A DNA stretch of 64,000 nt from Symsagittifera roscoffensis (lineage: Eukaryota > Xenacoelomorpha > Acoela > Convolutidae): NCBI RefSeq assembly GCF_963678635.1, contig NC_087065.1, positions 31,686,252 through 31,750,251 on the forward strand, given 5' to 3'. Of the stretch, positions 38,620-50,930 are shown in pieces. The notes under the pieces were generated by a model. It had not been told where the DNA came from. It searched no databases and saw only the letters and a program-made list of their open reading frames with translations. How positions within the stretch are numbered: the first letter of the stretch is position 1; every line of letters begins with the position of its first letter. The position numbers and the translations under genes were made by a program.

Positions 38620-41600
38620 AAACGATGCGAAGCAAAAATTTAGGGAAAGCCGATTTTTTTTTTGCTTCCGTTGAGAAACGAGAGTTGTTTGTGGAAAAAC
38701 TCAGCCAAAAAAGTAACTTCAATTTTCACAAAAATCCATGCCTTGAATGGTTTCAATAGAAAAATGTATAGCATTGGCCATCCGAGTTTCTTAATGAACA
38801 AACTTGAAACTTTTCAACGTTTGGTTGCTTGACTAGTCTGCTTAGACGAACTTCAATGTTTTGCGTGCCGATTCTTTCTCCAATTTTTCGTGACCTGACA
38901 AGTTTTTTGGTGAGTTATTAACAAAATTAGATAAACATCAGTTTTTGTGCCTACCGAATTCAGTTCAGGTGTTTGTAAAAAAATTACCGGACAGGGATGG
39001 GTTACAAACGCACGCACGCAGAACAAAATGAATAGCACTTCAAAGCCTTCACCTCGCGACCAGCTTGTAAGACCAGAGAGCAATCATAAGTATCGAATAA
39101 ATGTTTAGCTTAAAACAAAAAACGTATCAAATCAAGCTATTGTTCGATCAAAAACAGACTTGACGTCTGTGTATATAAAATGTAATGACGAAATAAGCTC
39201 TCTGGTCTTAGTACAGGACTAGTGCAAATATTTTTATAGACCAAATCAATTCGCTAACCTTTCCAGTTTTTCTAAGCAACCTGTTAAAGCTTTGAAACTA
39301 TCAAACGATGCGAAGCAAAAATTTAGGGAAAGCTGAATTTTTTTTGCTTCCGTTGAGAAACGATAGTTGTTTGTGGAAAAACTCAGCCAAAAAAGTAACT
39401 TCAATTTTCACAAAAATCCATGCCTTGAATGGTTTCAATAGAAAAATGTATAGCATTGGCCATCCGAGTTTCTTAATGAACAAACTTGAAACTTTTCAAC
39501 GTTTGGTTGCTTGACTAGTCTGCTTAGACGAACTTCAATGTTTTGCGTGCCGATTCTTTCTCCAATTTTTCGTGACCTGACAAGTTTTTTGGTGAGTTAT
39601 TAACAAAATTAGATAAACATCAGTTTTTGTGCCTACCGAATTCAGTTCAGGTGTTTGAAAAAAATTACCCGACAGGGATGGGTTACAAACCCACGCACGC
39701 AGAACGAAATGAATAGCACTTCAAAGCCTTCACCTCGCGGCCAGTTTGTAAGACCAGAGAGCAATCATAAGTATCGAATAAATGTTTAGCTTAAAACAAA
39801 AAATGTATCAAAACAAGATATTGTTCGATCAAAAATAGACTTGTAGTCTGTGTATATAATATGTAATGACGAAATAAGCTCTCTGGTCTTAGTACAGGAC
39901 TAGTGCAGATCTTTTTATAGACCAAATCGTTTCGCTAACATTTCCAGTTTTTCTAAGCAACCTGTTAGAGCTTTGAAACTATCAAACGATGCGAAGCAAA
40001 AAATTAAGGAAAACCATATTTTTCATTGCTTCCGTTGAGAAATGACTGTAGTTTGTGGAAAAGCTCAGCCAAAAGCATAACCTCGATTTTTTCAAAAATC
40101 CAAGCCTTGAATGTCTTCAATAGAAAAACGTATAACATTGGCCATCCGAGTTCTTAATGAACAAATTTGAAATTTTTCAACGTTTGTTTGCTTGACTAGT
40201 CTGCTTAGACTAACTTCAATGTTTTGCGTGCCGATTGTTTCTCCAATTTTTTGTGACCTGACAAGTTTTTTGGTGAGTTATTAACAAAATTAGATAAACA
40301 TCAGTTTTTGTGCCTACCGAATTCAGTTCAGGTGTTTGAAAAAAATTACCCGACAGGGATGGGTTACAAACCCACGCACGCAGAACGAAATGAATAGCAC
40401 TTCAAAGCCTTCACCTCGCGGCCAGTTTGTAAGACCAGAGAGCAATCATAAGTATCGAATAAATGTTTAGCTTAAAACAAAAAATGTATCAAAACAAGAT
40501 ATTGTTCGATCAAAAATAGACTTGTAGTCTGTGTATATAATATGTAATGACGAAATAAGCTCTCTGGTCTTAGTACAGGACTAGTGCAGATCTTTTTATA
40601 GACCAAATCGTTTCGCTAACATTTCCAGTTTTTCTAAGCAACCTGTTAGAGCTTTGAAACTATCAAACGATGCGAAGCAAAAAATTAAGGAAAACCATAT
40701 TTTTCATTGCTTCCGTTGAGAAATGATTGTAGTTTGTGGAAAAGCTCAGCCAAAAGCATAACCTCGATTTTTTCAAAAATCCAAGCCTTGAATGTCTTCA
40801 ATAGAAAAACGTATAACATTGGCCATCCGAGTTCTTAATGAACAAATTTGAAATTTTTCAACGTTTGTTTGCTTGACTAGTCTGCTTAGACTAACTTCAA
40901 TGTTTTGCGTGCCGATTTTTTCACCAATTTTTTGTGACCTGACGAGTTTTTTGGTGAGGTTTTATCAAAATTAGGTAAACATCAGTTTTTGTGCCTACCG
41001 AATTTCGTTCAGGTGTTGTAAGAAATTACTCGACAGGGATGAGTTTCGAACCCACGCACGCAGAACAAATTGAATAACCCTTCACCGACTTCACTTCGCG
41101 GCCAGCCTGAAATACCAGAAATCATTCATTGGTAAATTGAATCGAACCAATAAAAAAATAAAAGAAATCAAGCCATTGCTCGATCAAAAACGGACTTCAT
41201 GTCTGTGTATATAAAATGTAATGACGAAGTTAGCACAGTAGTCTTAGAATAGGACTGGTGCAAATATTTTTATAGACCAAATCGTTTCGCTAAAATTTCA
41301 AGTTCTCCAAGCAATCTGTTACAGCTTTCAAATTATCAAACGAAGCGAAACAAAAAAAGAGGAAACTTAAAATTGAATTGCCTCCGTTGGAAAACAATAT
41401 TTTTTTTTGGAAAGCCTTAGCCCAAAAAGTAACCTGCATTTTTTCAAAAATCCATGCCTTGAAGGGTGTCAATAGAAAAACGTATAAAATTGGCCATCCG
41501 ATTTCCTTCATGAACACATTTAAAGTTTTTCAACGTTTGGTTGCTTGACTAGTTTGCTTAAACGAACTTCAATGGTTTGCGAGCTGATTCTTTCTCCAAA

Positions 41601-44600
41601 CTTTTGTGAACTGACGAACTTTTTGTTGATTTATTAACAAAGTTAGGTAAACATCAGTTTTTGTGCCTACCGAATTCAGTTCGGGTGTTTTTACAAAATT
41701 AATGGACAGGGATGGGTTTCCAACCCACGCAAGCAGAACATATTGAATAGCACTTCAATGCCTTAAACTCTCGGGCAGCTTGTAAGATCAGAGGTCAATC
41801 AATGGTAAAATGAATCGAACCAATAAAAATTAAAGCAAAGTTGCTTCGCTTCAAATAGAATAGTTCTTTTCAAAACATCAATACAAAAAAAACGTATCAA
41901 ATCAAGCCAATGATCGATCAAAAATAGACTTGACGTCTGGGTATACAAAATATAACGACAAAATAAGCACTCTAGCCGTAGAACAGGACTAGTGCAAATC
42001 TTTTTATAGAGCAAATCGTTTCGCTAAATTATCGCTGTAAGAGCTTTGAAACTATCAAACGATGCGAAGCAAAAATTTAGGGAAAGCCGAATTTTTTTTT
42101 GCTTCCGTTGAGAAACGATAGTTGTTTGTGGAAAAACTCAGCCAAAAAAGTAACTTCAATTTTCACAAAAATCCATGCCTTGAATGGTTTCAATAGAAAA
42201 ATGTATACCATTGGCCATCCGAGTTTCTTAATGAACAAACTTGAAACTTTTCAACGTTTGGTTGCTTGACTAGTCTGCTTAGACGAACTTCAATGTTTTG
42301 CGTGCCGATTCTTTCTCCAATTTTTCGTGACCTGACAAGTTTTTTGGTGAGTTATTAACAAAATTAGATAAACATCAGTTTTTGTGCCTACCGAATTCAG
42401 TTCAGGTGTTTGTAAAAAAATTACCGGACAGGGATGGGTTACAAACGCACGCACGCAGAACAAAATGAATAGCACTTCAAAGCCTTCACCTCGCGGCCAG
42501 CTTGTAAGACCAGAGAGCAATCATAAGTATCGAATAATTGTTTAGCTTAAAACAAAAAACGTATCAAATCAAGCTATTGTTCGATCAAAAACAGACTTGA
42601 CGTCTGTGTATATAAAATGTAATGACGAAATAAGCTCTCTGGTCTTAGTACAGGACTAGTGCAAATATTTTTATAGACCAAATCAATTCGCTAACCTTTC
42701 CAGTTTTTCTAAGCAACCTGTTAAAGCTTTGAAACTATCAAACGATGCGAAGCAAAAATTTAAGGAAAGCTGAATTTTTTTTGCTTCCGTTGAGAAACGA
42801 TAGTTGTTTGTGGAAAAATTCAGCCAAAAAAGTAACTTCAATTTTTACAAAAATCCATGCCTTGAATGAGTTCAATAGAAAAATGTATAACATTGGCCAT
42901 CCGAGTTTCTTAATGAACAAACTTGAAATTTTTCAACGTTTGGTTGCTTGACTGGTCTGCTTAGACGAACTTCAATGTTTTGCGTGCCGATTGTTTCTCC
43001 AATTTTTTGTGACCTGACAAGTTTTTTGGTGAGTTATTAACAAAATTAGATAAACATCAGTTTTTGTGCCTACCGAATTCAGTTCAGGTGTTTGAAAAAA
43101 ATTACCCGACAGGGATGGGTTACAAACCCACGCACGCAGAGCGAAATGAATAGCACTTCAAAGCCTTCACCTCGCGGCCAGTTTGTAAGACCAGAGAGCA
43201 ATCATAAGTATCGAATAAATGTTTAGCTTAAAACAAAAAATGTATCAAAACAAGATATTGTTCGATCAAAAATAGACTTGTAGTCTGTGTATATAATATG
43301 TAATGACGAAATAAGCTCTCTGGTCTTAGTACAGGACTAGTGCAGATCTTTTTATAGACCAAATCGTTTCGCTAACATTTCCAGTTTTTCTAAGCAACCT
43401 GTTAGAGCTTTGAAACTATCAAACGATGCGAAGCAAAAAATTAAGGAAAACCATATTTTTCATTGCTTCCGTTGAGAAATGATTGTTGTCTGTGCAAAAG
43501 CTCAGCCAAAAGCATAACCTCGATTTTTTCAAAAATCCAAGCCTTGAATGTCTTCAATAGAAAAACGTATAACATTGGCCATCCGAGTTCTTAATGAACA
43601 AATTTGAAATTTTTCAACGTTTGTTTGCTTGACTAGTCTGCTTAGACTAACTTCAATGTTTTGCGTGCCGATTTTTTCTCCAATTTTTTGTGACCTGACG
43701 AGTTTTTTGGTGAGGTTTTATCAAAATTAGGTAAACATCAGTTTTTGTGCCTACCGAATTTCGTTCAGGTGTTGTAAGAAATTACTCGACAGGGATGAGT
43801 TTCGAACCCACGCACGCAGAACAAATTGAATAACCCTTCACCGACTTCACTTCGCGGCCAGCCTGAAATACCAGAAATCATTCATTGGTAAATTGAATCG
43901 AACCAACAAAAAAATAAAAGAAATCAAGCCATTGCTCGATCAAAAACGGACTTCATGTCTGTGTATATAAAATGTAATGACGAAGTTAGCACAGTAGTCT
44001 TAGAATAGGACTGGTGCAAATCTTTTTATAGACCAAATCGTTTCGCTAAAATTTCAAGTTCTCCAAGCAATCTGTTACAGCTTTCAAATTATCAAACGAA
44101 GCGAAACAAAAAAAGAGGAAACTTAAAATTGAATTGCCTCCGTTGGAAAACAATATTTTTTTTGGAAAGCCTTAGCCCAAAAAGTAACCTGGATTTTTTC
44201 AAAAATCCATGCCTTGAAGGGTGTCAATAGAAAAACGTATAAAATTGGCCATCCGATTTCCTTCATGAACACATTTAAAGTTTTTCAACGTTTGGTTGCT
44301 TGACTAGTTTGCTTAAACGAACTTCAATGGTCTGCGAGCTGATTCTTTCTCCAAACTTTTGTGAACTGACGAATTTTTTGTTGATTTATTAACAAAGTTA
44401 GGTAAACATCAGTTTTTGTGCCTACCGAATTCAGTTCGGGTGTTTTTACAAAGTTAATGGACAGGGATGGGCTTCCAACCCACGCAAGCAGAACATATTG
44501 AATAGCACTTCAATGCCTTAAACTCTCGGGCAGCTTGTAAGATCAGAGGTCAATCAATGGTAAAATGAATCGAACCAATAAAAATTAAAGCAAAGTTGCT

Positions 44601-44810
44601 TCGCTTCAAATAGAATAGTTCTTTTCAAAACATCAATACAAAAAAAACGTATCAAATCAAGCCAATGATCGATCAAAAATAGACTTGACGTCTGGGTATA
44701 CAAAATATAACGACAAAATAAGCACTCTAGCCGTAGAACAGGACTAGTGCAAATCTTTTTATAGAGCAAATCGTTTCGCTAAATTATCGCTGTAAGAGCT
44801 TTGAAACTAT
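38620..44810. repeat. Higher-order duplicated blocks of the tRNA satellite
   Basis: Two overlapping long-range duplications are visible. Sequence from about 38,620-39,780 recurs at an offset of 3,437 bp (about 42,057-43,217). Sequence from about 40,240-42,030 recurs at an offset of 2,755 bp (about 42,995-44,785). Within the block, a 680-bp tandem pair near 39,600-40,930 is also almost identical. The offsets are close to five and four units, so multi-unit blocks were copied. Confidence 0.85.
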
Positions 44811-45727
44811 CAAACAAATCAAAACAAAAAAGGGAAACCTATTTTTCATTTGCTTCCAATGCAAAACGATAATTTTTTGTGGAAAAACTGGCCCAAAAAA
44901 ATAACCTGAAGTTTTTCAAAACTCCATGCTTTGAATGGTTTTAAAAGAAAAAGGTAAAAAATTGGCCATCCGATTTTCTTCATGAACAAACTTCAACATA
45001 TTTCAACGTTTGTTTGCTTGACTAGTCAGCTTAGACGAGCTCCAATGGTTTGCGAGCCAATTTTTTGTCCAAATTTTTGTATTCTGACAAATTTTTTGGT
45101 GAATTATTAACAAAGTTAGGTAAACATCAGTTTTTGTGCCTACAAAATTCAGTTCAGGTTTGTATAAGAAATTAATGGACAGGGATGGGTTTCCAACCCA
45201 TGCACGGAGAACATATTGAATATGTCAATTTTAACCAGAAGTCAATTTTTTGTAAAGTGAATCAAACAAATAAAAAATTAAAGCAAAGTTGCTTCGCTTC
45301 AAATAGAATAGTTTTTTTGCTCAAATTAAAAAAACGTATGAAATCAAGCCATTGATCGATTAAAAAAGTTTTGACGTCTGTGTATAGAAAACATAATGAC
45401 GAAATAAGCACTCTAGTTGTAGAACAGGACAGTTGCAAACCTTTTTAAGAGCAAATCGTTTCGCTAACATTTCAAGTTTTTCTAAGCAACCTGTCAGAGC
45501 TTTGAAACTATCAAACAAATCAAAACAAAAAATCAGAGAAACCTATTTTGAATTGCTTCCAAAGAAAATCGATAGTTATTTGTGGAAAAACGCGGCCAAA
45601 AAACTAACCTGATTTTTTTCAAAACGCCATACCTTGAATGGTTTCAATAGAAAAACGTATAACATTGGCCATCCAATTTTCTTCATGAACAAACTTAGTA
45701 GTAGAAGAGTGAGGGAGAATGGGGGGT

Positions 45728-45854
45728 GGTTGCTGAACCCCATGTATTAACATAGGCTAAAGAGTATCCGGTCAGCAACCTATGTATTAAGATAGGGAAT
45801 AGAGTTCCCTATGTATTAAGATAGGGAATAGGTTTCCCAATGTTTTAAGATAGC
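45728..45854. repeat. Polinton subterminal palindromic direct repeats
   Basis: Repeats of about 29 bp start at about 45,778 and 45,807, with a decayed third at 45,836 and a related one at 45,738. Each contains a self-complementary core such as ccctat-gtattaag-ataggg. An outer inverted pair (ggttgctga at 45,728, tcagcaacc at 45,772) overlaps the first. They lie within 160 bp of the presumed terminus and could be part of the terminal inverted repeat or transposase/replication-protein sites; that role is inference. Confidence 0.65.
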
Positions 45855-46194
45855 AGGTTTCAGATGGTAAAGTTTCAGATGGTACCATGGTAAGTTTCAG
45901 AAAAAATTTTGGCGCCCGAACTTTTTGAATTCGTTTTGCCGATACTTGCGTTTCTTAGCTAGCTTCTACAGTTTAGATAGTTTGATTTTTGTTTTACAGG
46001 TTTGATTCAACGAGAAAACTATCTAAAACTATACTGAAACCTAACGAAACTTCGAGGAAAAAATCACATTTTTGGGGAATAAAGTTAAACTCAAAACATG
46101 AATTATATTAATCACTGCTTCGTATAATCAAATTACCACAAGTTTACAGTTAGTTAATCAATACTGAATTGAATGCTATTTCACTATCAGTTAT
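45855..46194. other. Polinton left-end noncoding region
   Basis: An AT-rich stretch between the subterminal repeats and the 3' end of the polymerase. It has a short tandem 'gtttcagatggtaa' pair at about 45,858 and no reading frame worth calling. It may hold the polymerase 3' UTR, but I see no decisive signal. Confidence 0.5.
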
Positions 46195-48849
46195 TTACAA
46201 GTTCAAAGATTTTGTGTAAATTCCGTCGTCCTGAACTTGTCTTTTAGGGTAAAAGTAGCTCAATCCCTTCTTTGTTTGCTCGTATCTAGCAACCATATGA
46301 TTAATGGTTCTAAACCCTCTGTTTGTTGAATTCAAGTTGATTGCTTCATTGAGTACTTTCCTGTATTTTTCCATAGGATCATCAACGGATTCCTCTAGAT
46401 TTCTTTCATTCAATCTTTACTGCTAAACTTTATCTTGTCTGATTTGTTGTCATAGCAACAACAAGGCTTGCTGCATGAACATAGCATCTCCGTACACCTA
46501 AATTCTTCTTTGAACAGACCAGGCTCTCGTTTAACATGCTTCTTGTGAACGCTACAACATGTTCGTGGAAAAACTCAATTTTGAATCTGCTCTAAATTAA
46601 TCTCTGCAAACTTTTTCTCTCAGTTTTTCCCAGTCACCTTCTTTCTCCGGACGCGTACAACCATACAAATTTCCTCAGCAAATCCGGGTCCAATTTTAAT
46701 TCCTCAATCTTATTTACATCACAAAACTTGCCGAAAAAATTGTAGTAAAGCTCAAGCATTCTCAGCTTTGCATACTGCAGAATGAAAAATCCGACTATTA
46801 TGGGTTCTGTGTGCTCAATTGTTGACCTTAGTAACTCAATCTCGTACAAGTCTTTCTGAATAGTGTTCAACCGTTTGAAAAAATGTTCATTAATTGCTTT
46901 GTGTGTTTTCTCATCATTCAAATACTTTGTGATCGTATGTCTCGATCTGTGCATTATCTGGTTACCGTAGGATGAATTACCTAAAAGCTTCATAGTCTCT
47001 GCAACAGCACCGGATAAAGGGTTCTCATCTCCTTTCCTTCTAGCACCAACAACTGATTGAACAAACTTGTTGAAGGATTTTTGACGAAGATACTGTACAA
47101 AATGGTAAATTTTTGTACACTGTAAGCCAAGTTCCATATAAAAATTGAAAAGAAGGGTAATGATGGAACCATTTTCTAGTTTGAAACTAGATATTAGCAT
47201 TCGCTGGGGATGCTTAAGAAGATCATTTTCAATGGCATAATTTTGCATATATTCCCCAATGTAATTTCTTCCAACTTCAATGTTTTTAAAAATTGGAGGA
47301 AATTTAGAAATTTTTGCTTTCAGTTCAGCTGGAACAACTAGGTCACACTGAATATAGCCATAAAGAGATCCATCTCTTATTTTTCCCAATAAAGATTCAG
47401 TAGAGAGAAGTCTTTTGTAGGGAAAGTTGGATCGGATATGATTCTTAAATTTTTCGTTCGTTCTGAAGTTTTGCCACCACTCACATTCCCTCGTCTCTTT
47501 GATTTTGTAACCTTTTTCGCGAATATACTCACATCTCAAGTCATACATCTCTGTCGTTTTAATTTCTCTCTCAATATCTTTGTCGCTAAGTGAGGGACGA
47601 GTCTCCTGGATGGGACAAAAATGGTAATAGCATCCCATTGCTTCAAACACTGTTTTGCAGTGATCACAATATCCATCTACATTGAAACAGTCAATTTTCT
47701 TTTGATTTCCTGATGTGTGGAAGCTCTCAATTCTGCATACTGGTCTTTTTTCTTTGTAGTAAGACATCACCATGTTCTCAAAGTTTCGAGATCGGTTATG
47801 TCTAGCCTTGAATTTTTGCATATCAGAATCATAATCCCACCTTGTGTACAATCATGTTGGCATGTCTTGACACATTGAATAGGGATAGAACTGGCTGGCA
47901 TCAATTCCAACGATTGATTTGCAGATATTTGATGAATCCCTGATAAAATTTTCGTCCACAACAGCTTTTCGCGTAAACATAATTGATGGTCCACCCGTTA
48001 TATCCTCAATGGGTAGAATTTTTCATTGGTTGATTTGTGCAGACAAATATTTGCTAGACTTGGAAGAGTACATCCAAGTTTTAACATATCAATTTCTTTC
48101 TGATGATAAAATTGAACCATTTTTTGCATTGCTTCAAGAGTTGGAACAACATCCTTGTTGTTGTACCACTGCAAAAAATTCTTCAAAGGTAGTCATTCCA
48201 TGTTTCTGCCAAATCTCCTGTAAATATTTGCAATTTTCCCATCCAGATGCGGGTACTGACTTGATTTGAAGTTTCCTTAGTACTTTCTGCTCATCAACTC
48301 CACTTGAACTCAACTTTTGATAATCCTTAAAGTCTTTATCAAGAGGGTTGTTGTTTCTCAGTTTACTGGAAAAGGCTTCGCATGGAGGTAATTCTTCATT
48401 CTCGAGCTTGTTCGCACTGTCAAACCACTCATAAGGGAAAAACCCTTTTGTCTCACTTGCTTTGTAGGCTTTAAGAAAGGAGTCTAGAGTTGTTGCTCCA
48501 CCCAAAAATTTCATGATGTCGAGAAATTGTATATCTTCAAACTTGAAAGATATGAAATCGTTAGCCTTTTTGATAACCATAGGTTCAGCTTCTTTATCAT
48601 TGATTAAGTAGGGAATCAGATAGCTCTTGATCAAGTTCAGGTCACATCTTCCACTGTTAAACCCAAATACAGATAACGTGTTAACAAACCTCTTCAGAAT
48701 TTGTTTAAAATCAGCTGATTGTTCTGCATTCTCAAAAACTGAGTTGACATATCAGTTTTCTCTCTATCTTCTATAGAATCGTCTTCATATTCAAAAATTT
48801 CTTTTGAATGACTTCGACATCTTTCATTGAACTTTGTGCTCAACTTTGT
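46195..48849 (-). pseudogene. Polinton DNA polymerase B, copy A (exonuclease to C-terminus), broken
   Basis: This is the only copy that reaches the gene's 3' end. In reading order it has a linker (48,694-48,849), an exonuclease segment with a 'FFPYEWFDSANKLENE' stretch (48,134-48,634), and palm motif A 'GIDASQFYPYSM' at about 47,870-47,912. A TGA follows at 47,852-47,854. Then comes a 405-codon open stretch (46,634-47,851) containing motif B-like 'LLGNSSYGNQ' near 46,970 and a motif-C region reading LDPDLL at 46,679-46,690. B-family enzymes normally have DTDS there. A shifted frame continues with 'HKKHVKREPGLFKEEF' and a Cys-rich patch. The C-terminus lies at 46,195-46,413 after another frameshift. 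The family uses protein-primed replication; this copy cannot be functional as read. Confidence 0.88.
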
Positions 48850-50930
48850 GCTCTTTGTGCTCAATTGTTGATTTAAGTAACTCAATCTCGTACAAGTCTT
48901 TCTGAACAATGTTTAATCGTTTCAAGAGTAGTTCATTAATTGCTTTGTGTGTTTTCTCATCATTCAAAAACTTTATGGTCGTATGTCTCGATCTGTCCAT
49001 TTTCTGGTAACCGTAGGATGAATAACCTAAAAACTTCATAGCCTCTGCAACAACACCGGATAAAGGGTTCTCATCTCCTTTCCTTCTATCATCAACAACT
49101 GATTGAACAAACTTGTTGAAGCATTTTGAGAGAGATACTGTACAAAGCGGTAAAAGTTTGTACACTGTGAGCCAAACTCCATATGAAAAATGAAAAGAAG
49201 GGTAAGGATGGAACCATTTTCTAGTTTGAAACTAGATATTAGCATTCGCTGGGGATGCTTAAGAAGATCATTTTCAATGGCATAATTTTGCATAGATTCT
49301 CCAACGTAATTTCTTCCAACTTCAGTGTTTTTAAAAAAAGGAGGAAAATTAGAAAATTTTGCTTTCAGTTCAACTGGAACAACTAAGTCACACGGAATAT
49401 AGCCATAAAGAGATCCATCTCTTATTTTTCCAATAAAGAATCAGTAGAGAGAGGTCTTTCGTAGGGAAAGTTGGATCGGATAAGATTCTTAATTTTTTCG
49501 TTCGTTTTGAAGTTTTGCCACCACTCACATTCCCACATCTCTTTGATTTTGTAATCTTTGTTGCGAATATACTCACGTCTCAAGTCATCCATCCCTCTCA
49601 TTTTTTTCCTCTCTCAATATCTTTCTCGCTAAGTGAGGGACGAGTCTCCTGGCAAGGAAAAAATGGTAAAAGCATCCCATTGCTTCAAACACAGTTTTGA
49701 AGTGATCACAATATCCATCTACATTGAAACAGTCAATTTTTTTTTTGATTTCCAGATGTGTGGAAGCTCTCAATTCTGCATTCTGGTCTTGTTTCTTGGT
49801 AGTAAGACATCACCATGTTCTCAAAGCTTCGAGATCGGTTATGTCTAGCCTTGAATTTTTGCATATCGGAATCAAACTCCCATCTAGTGTACAATCATGT
49901 TGGCATGTCTTGACACATTGAATAGGGATAGAACTGGCTGGCATCAATTCCATCGATTGATTTGCAGATATTTGATGAATCCCTGATAAAAGTTTCGTCC
50001 ACAAAAGCTTTTCGCGTAAACACAATTGATGGTCCACCCGTCATATCCTCTCTAATTTTCTGGCACAAATCCTTACCATTTTCGCAAAATGGGTAGAATT
50101 TTTCATTAATGATTTGTGCAGACAAATATTTGCTAGATTTGGAAAATTACATCCAAGTTTTAACATATCAATTTCTTTCTGATGATAAAATTGAACTATT
50201 TTTTGCATTGCTTCAAGGGTTGGAACAACATCTTTGTTGTTGTATCACTGCAAAAAATCTTTAAATGTAGTCTTTCCATGTTTCTGCCAAATCTCCTGTA
50301 AATATTTGTAATTTTCCCATTCAGATGCGGGTACTGACCTAATTTGAAGTTTCTTTAGTACTTTCTGCTTATCAAGTCCACTTGACCTCAACTTTTGAAA
50401 ATCTTGAAAGTCTTTATCAAGAGGGTTGTTGTTTCTCAGTTTACTGAAAAAGGCTTCGTATGGAGGTAATTCTTCATTCTCGAGCTCGTTCGTACTGTCA
50501 AACCACTCATAAGGGAAAAACTTTTTAACTCACTTGCTCTGTAGGCTTTAAGAAAGGAGCCTAGAGATGTTGCTCCACCCAAAGATTTCATGATGTCGAG
50601 AAATTGTATGTCTCCAAACTGGAAAGATATGAAATCGTTAGCCTTTTTGATAACCATAGGTTCAGCTTCTTTATCATTGATTAAGTAGGGAATCAGATAG
50701 CTCTTGATCATGTTCAGATCATATCTTCTACTGTTAAACCCAAAAACAGGTAAGGTGTTAACAAACCTCTCCAGATTTTGTTTCAAATCAATCAGCTGAT
50801 TCTTCTGCATTCTCAAAAACTGAGTTGATATATCAGTTTCCTCTGTATCTTCTCTAGAATTGTCTTCTTATTGAAAATTTTCTTTTGAATGATTTCGAGA
50901 TCTTTTATTCAACTTTGTGCTCAACTTTGT
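48850..50930 (-). pseudogene. Polinton DNA polymerase B, duplicated segment copy B
   Basis: A second partial copy, running from the pre-exonuclease linker to just past motif B. The exonuclease part (50,436-50,816) includes 'FGFNSRRYDLNMIKSYLIPY', the usual exonuclease-II-type region. Motif A 'GIDASQFYPYSM' is intact near 49,920, and the same TGA as in copy A follows at 49,895-49,897. The rest is scattered over three frames (49,585; 49,388; 49,036-49,293; 48,824-49,165), with motif B altered to 'FLGYSSYGYQ'. It ends at a short GTGCTC-rich direct repeat where copy A begins. It lacks motif C and the C-terminal thumb. Confidence 0.88.

Larger units (their letters stand above)
22774..45696. repeat. 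tRNA-Ser-derived satellite array (about 30 units, mostly ~675 bp)
   Basis: A unit contains 'gaccaaatcgtttcgctaaa', 'ctaagcaacctgttagagct', 'ggccatccgattttcttcat', 'tgcttgactagtctgctta', a tRNA-like stretch in antisense, and 'aagcaaagttgcttcgctt' (self-complementary). The tRNA-like parts recur near 23.3, 24.0, 24.6, 25.3, 26.1, 26.8, 27.5, 28.2, 29.7, 30.4, 31.2, 32.3, 33.0, 34.3, 34.9, 35.6, 36.3, 37.0, 37.6, 38.3, 39.0, 39.7, 40.3, 41.0, 41.7, 42.4, 43.1, 43.8, 44.5 and 45.2 kb. Spacing is 673-682 bp through most of 34-44 kb and looser to the left. All reading frames are short and shared only because the units are copies. No gene is supported anywhere in this span. Confidence 0.92.

Noticed and set aside
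1-45696. Telomeric repeats (TTAGGC), CRISPR arrays, rRNA or functional tRNA genes
   Set aside because: No TTAGGC runs and no spacer-repeat pattern with unique spacers were seen, and the tRNA-like stretches have mismatched D-arm, acceptor or T-arm pairs.
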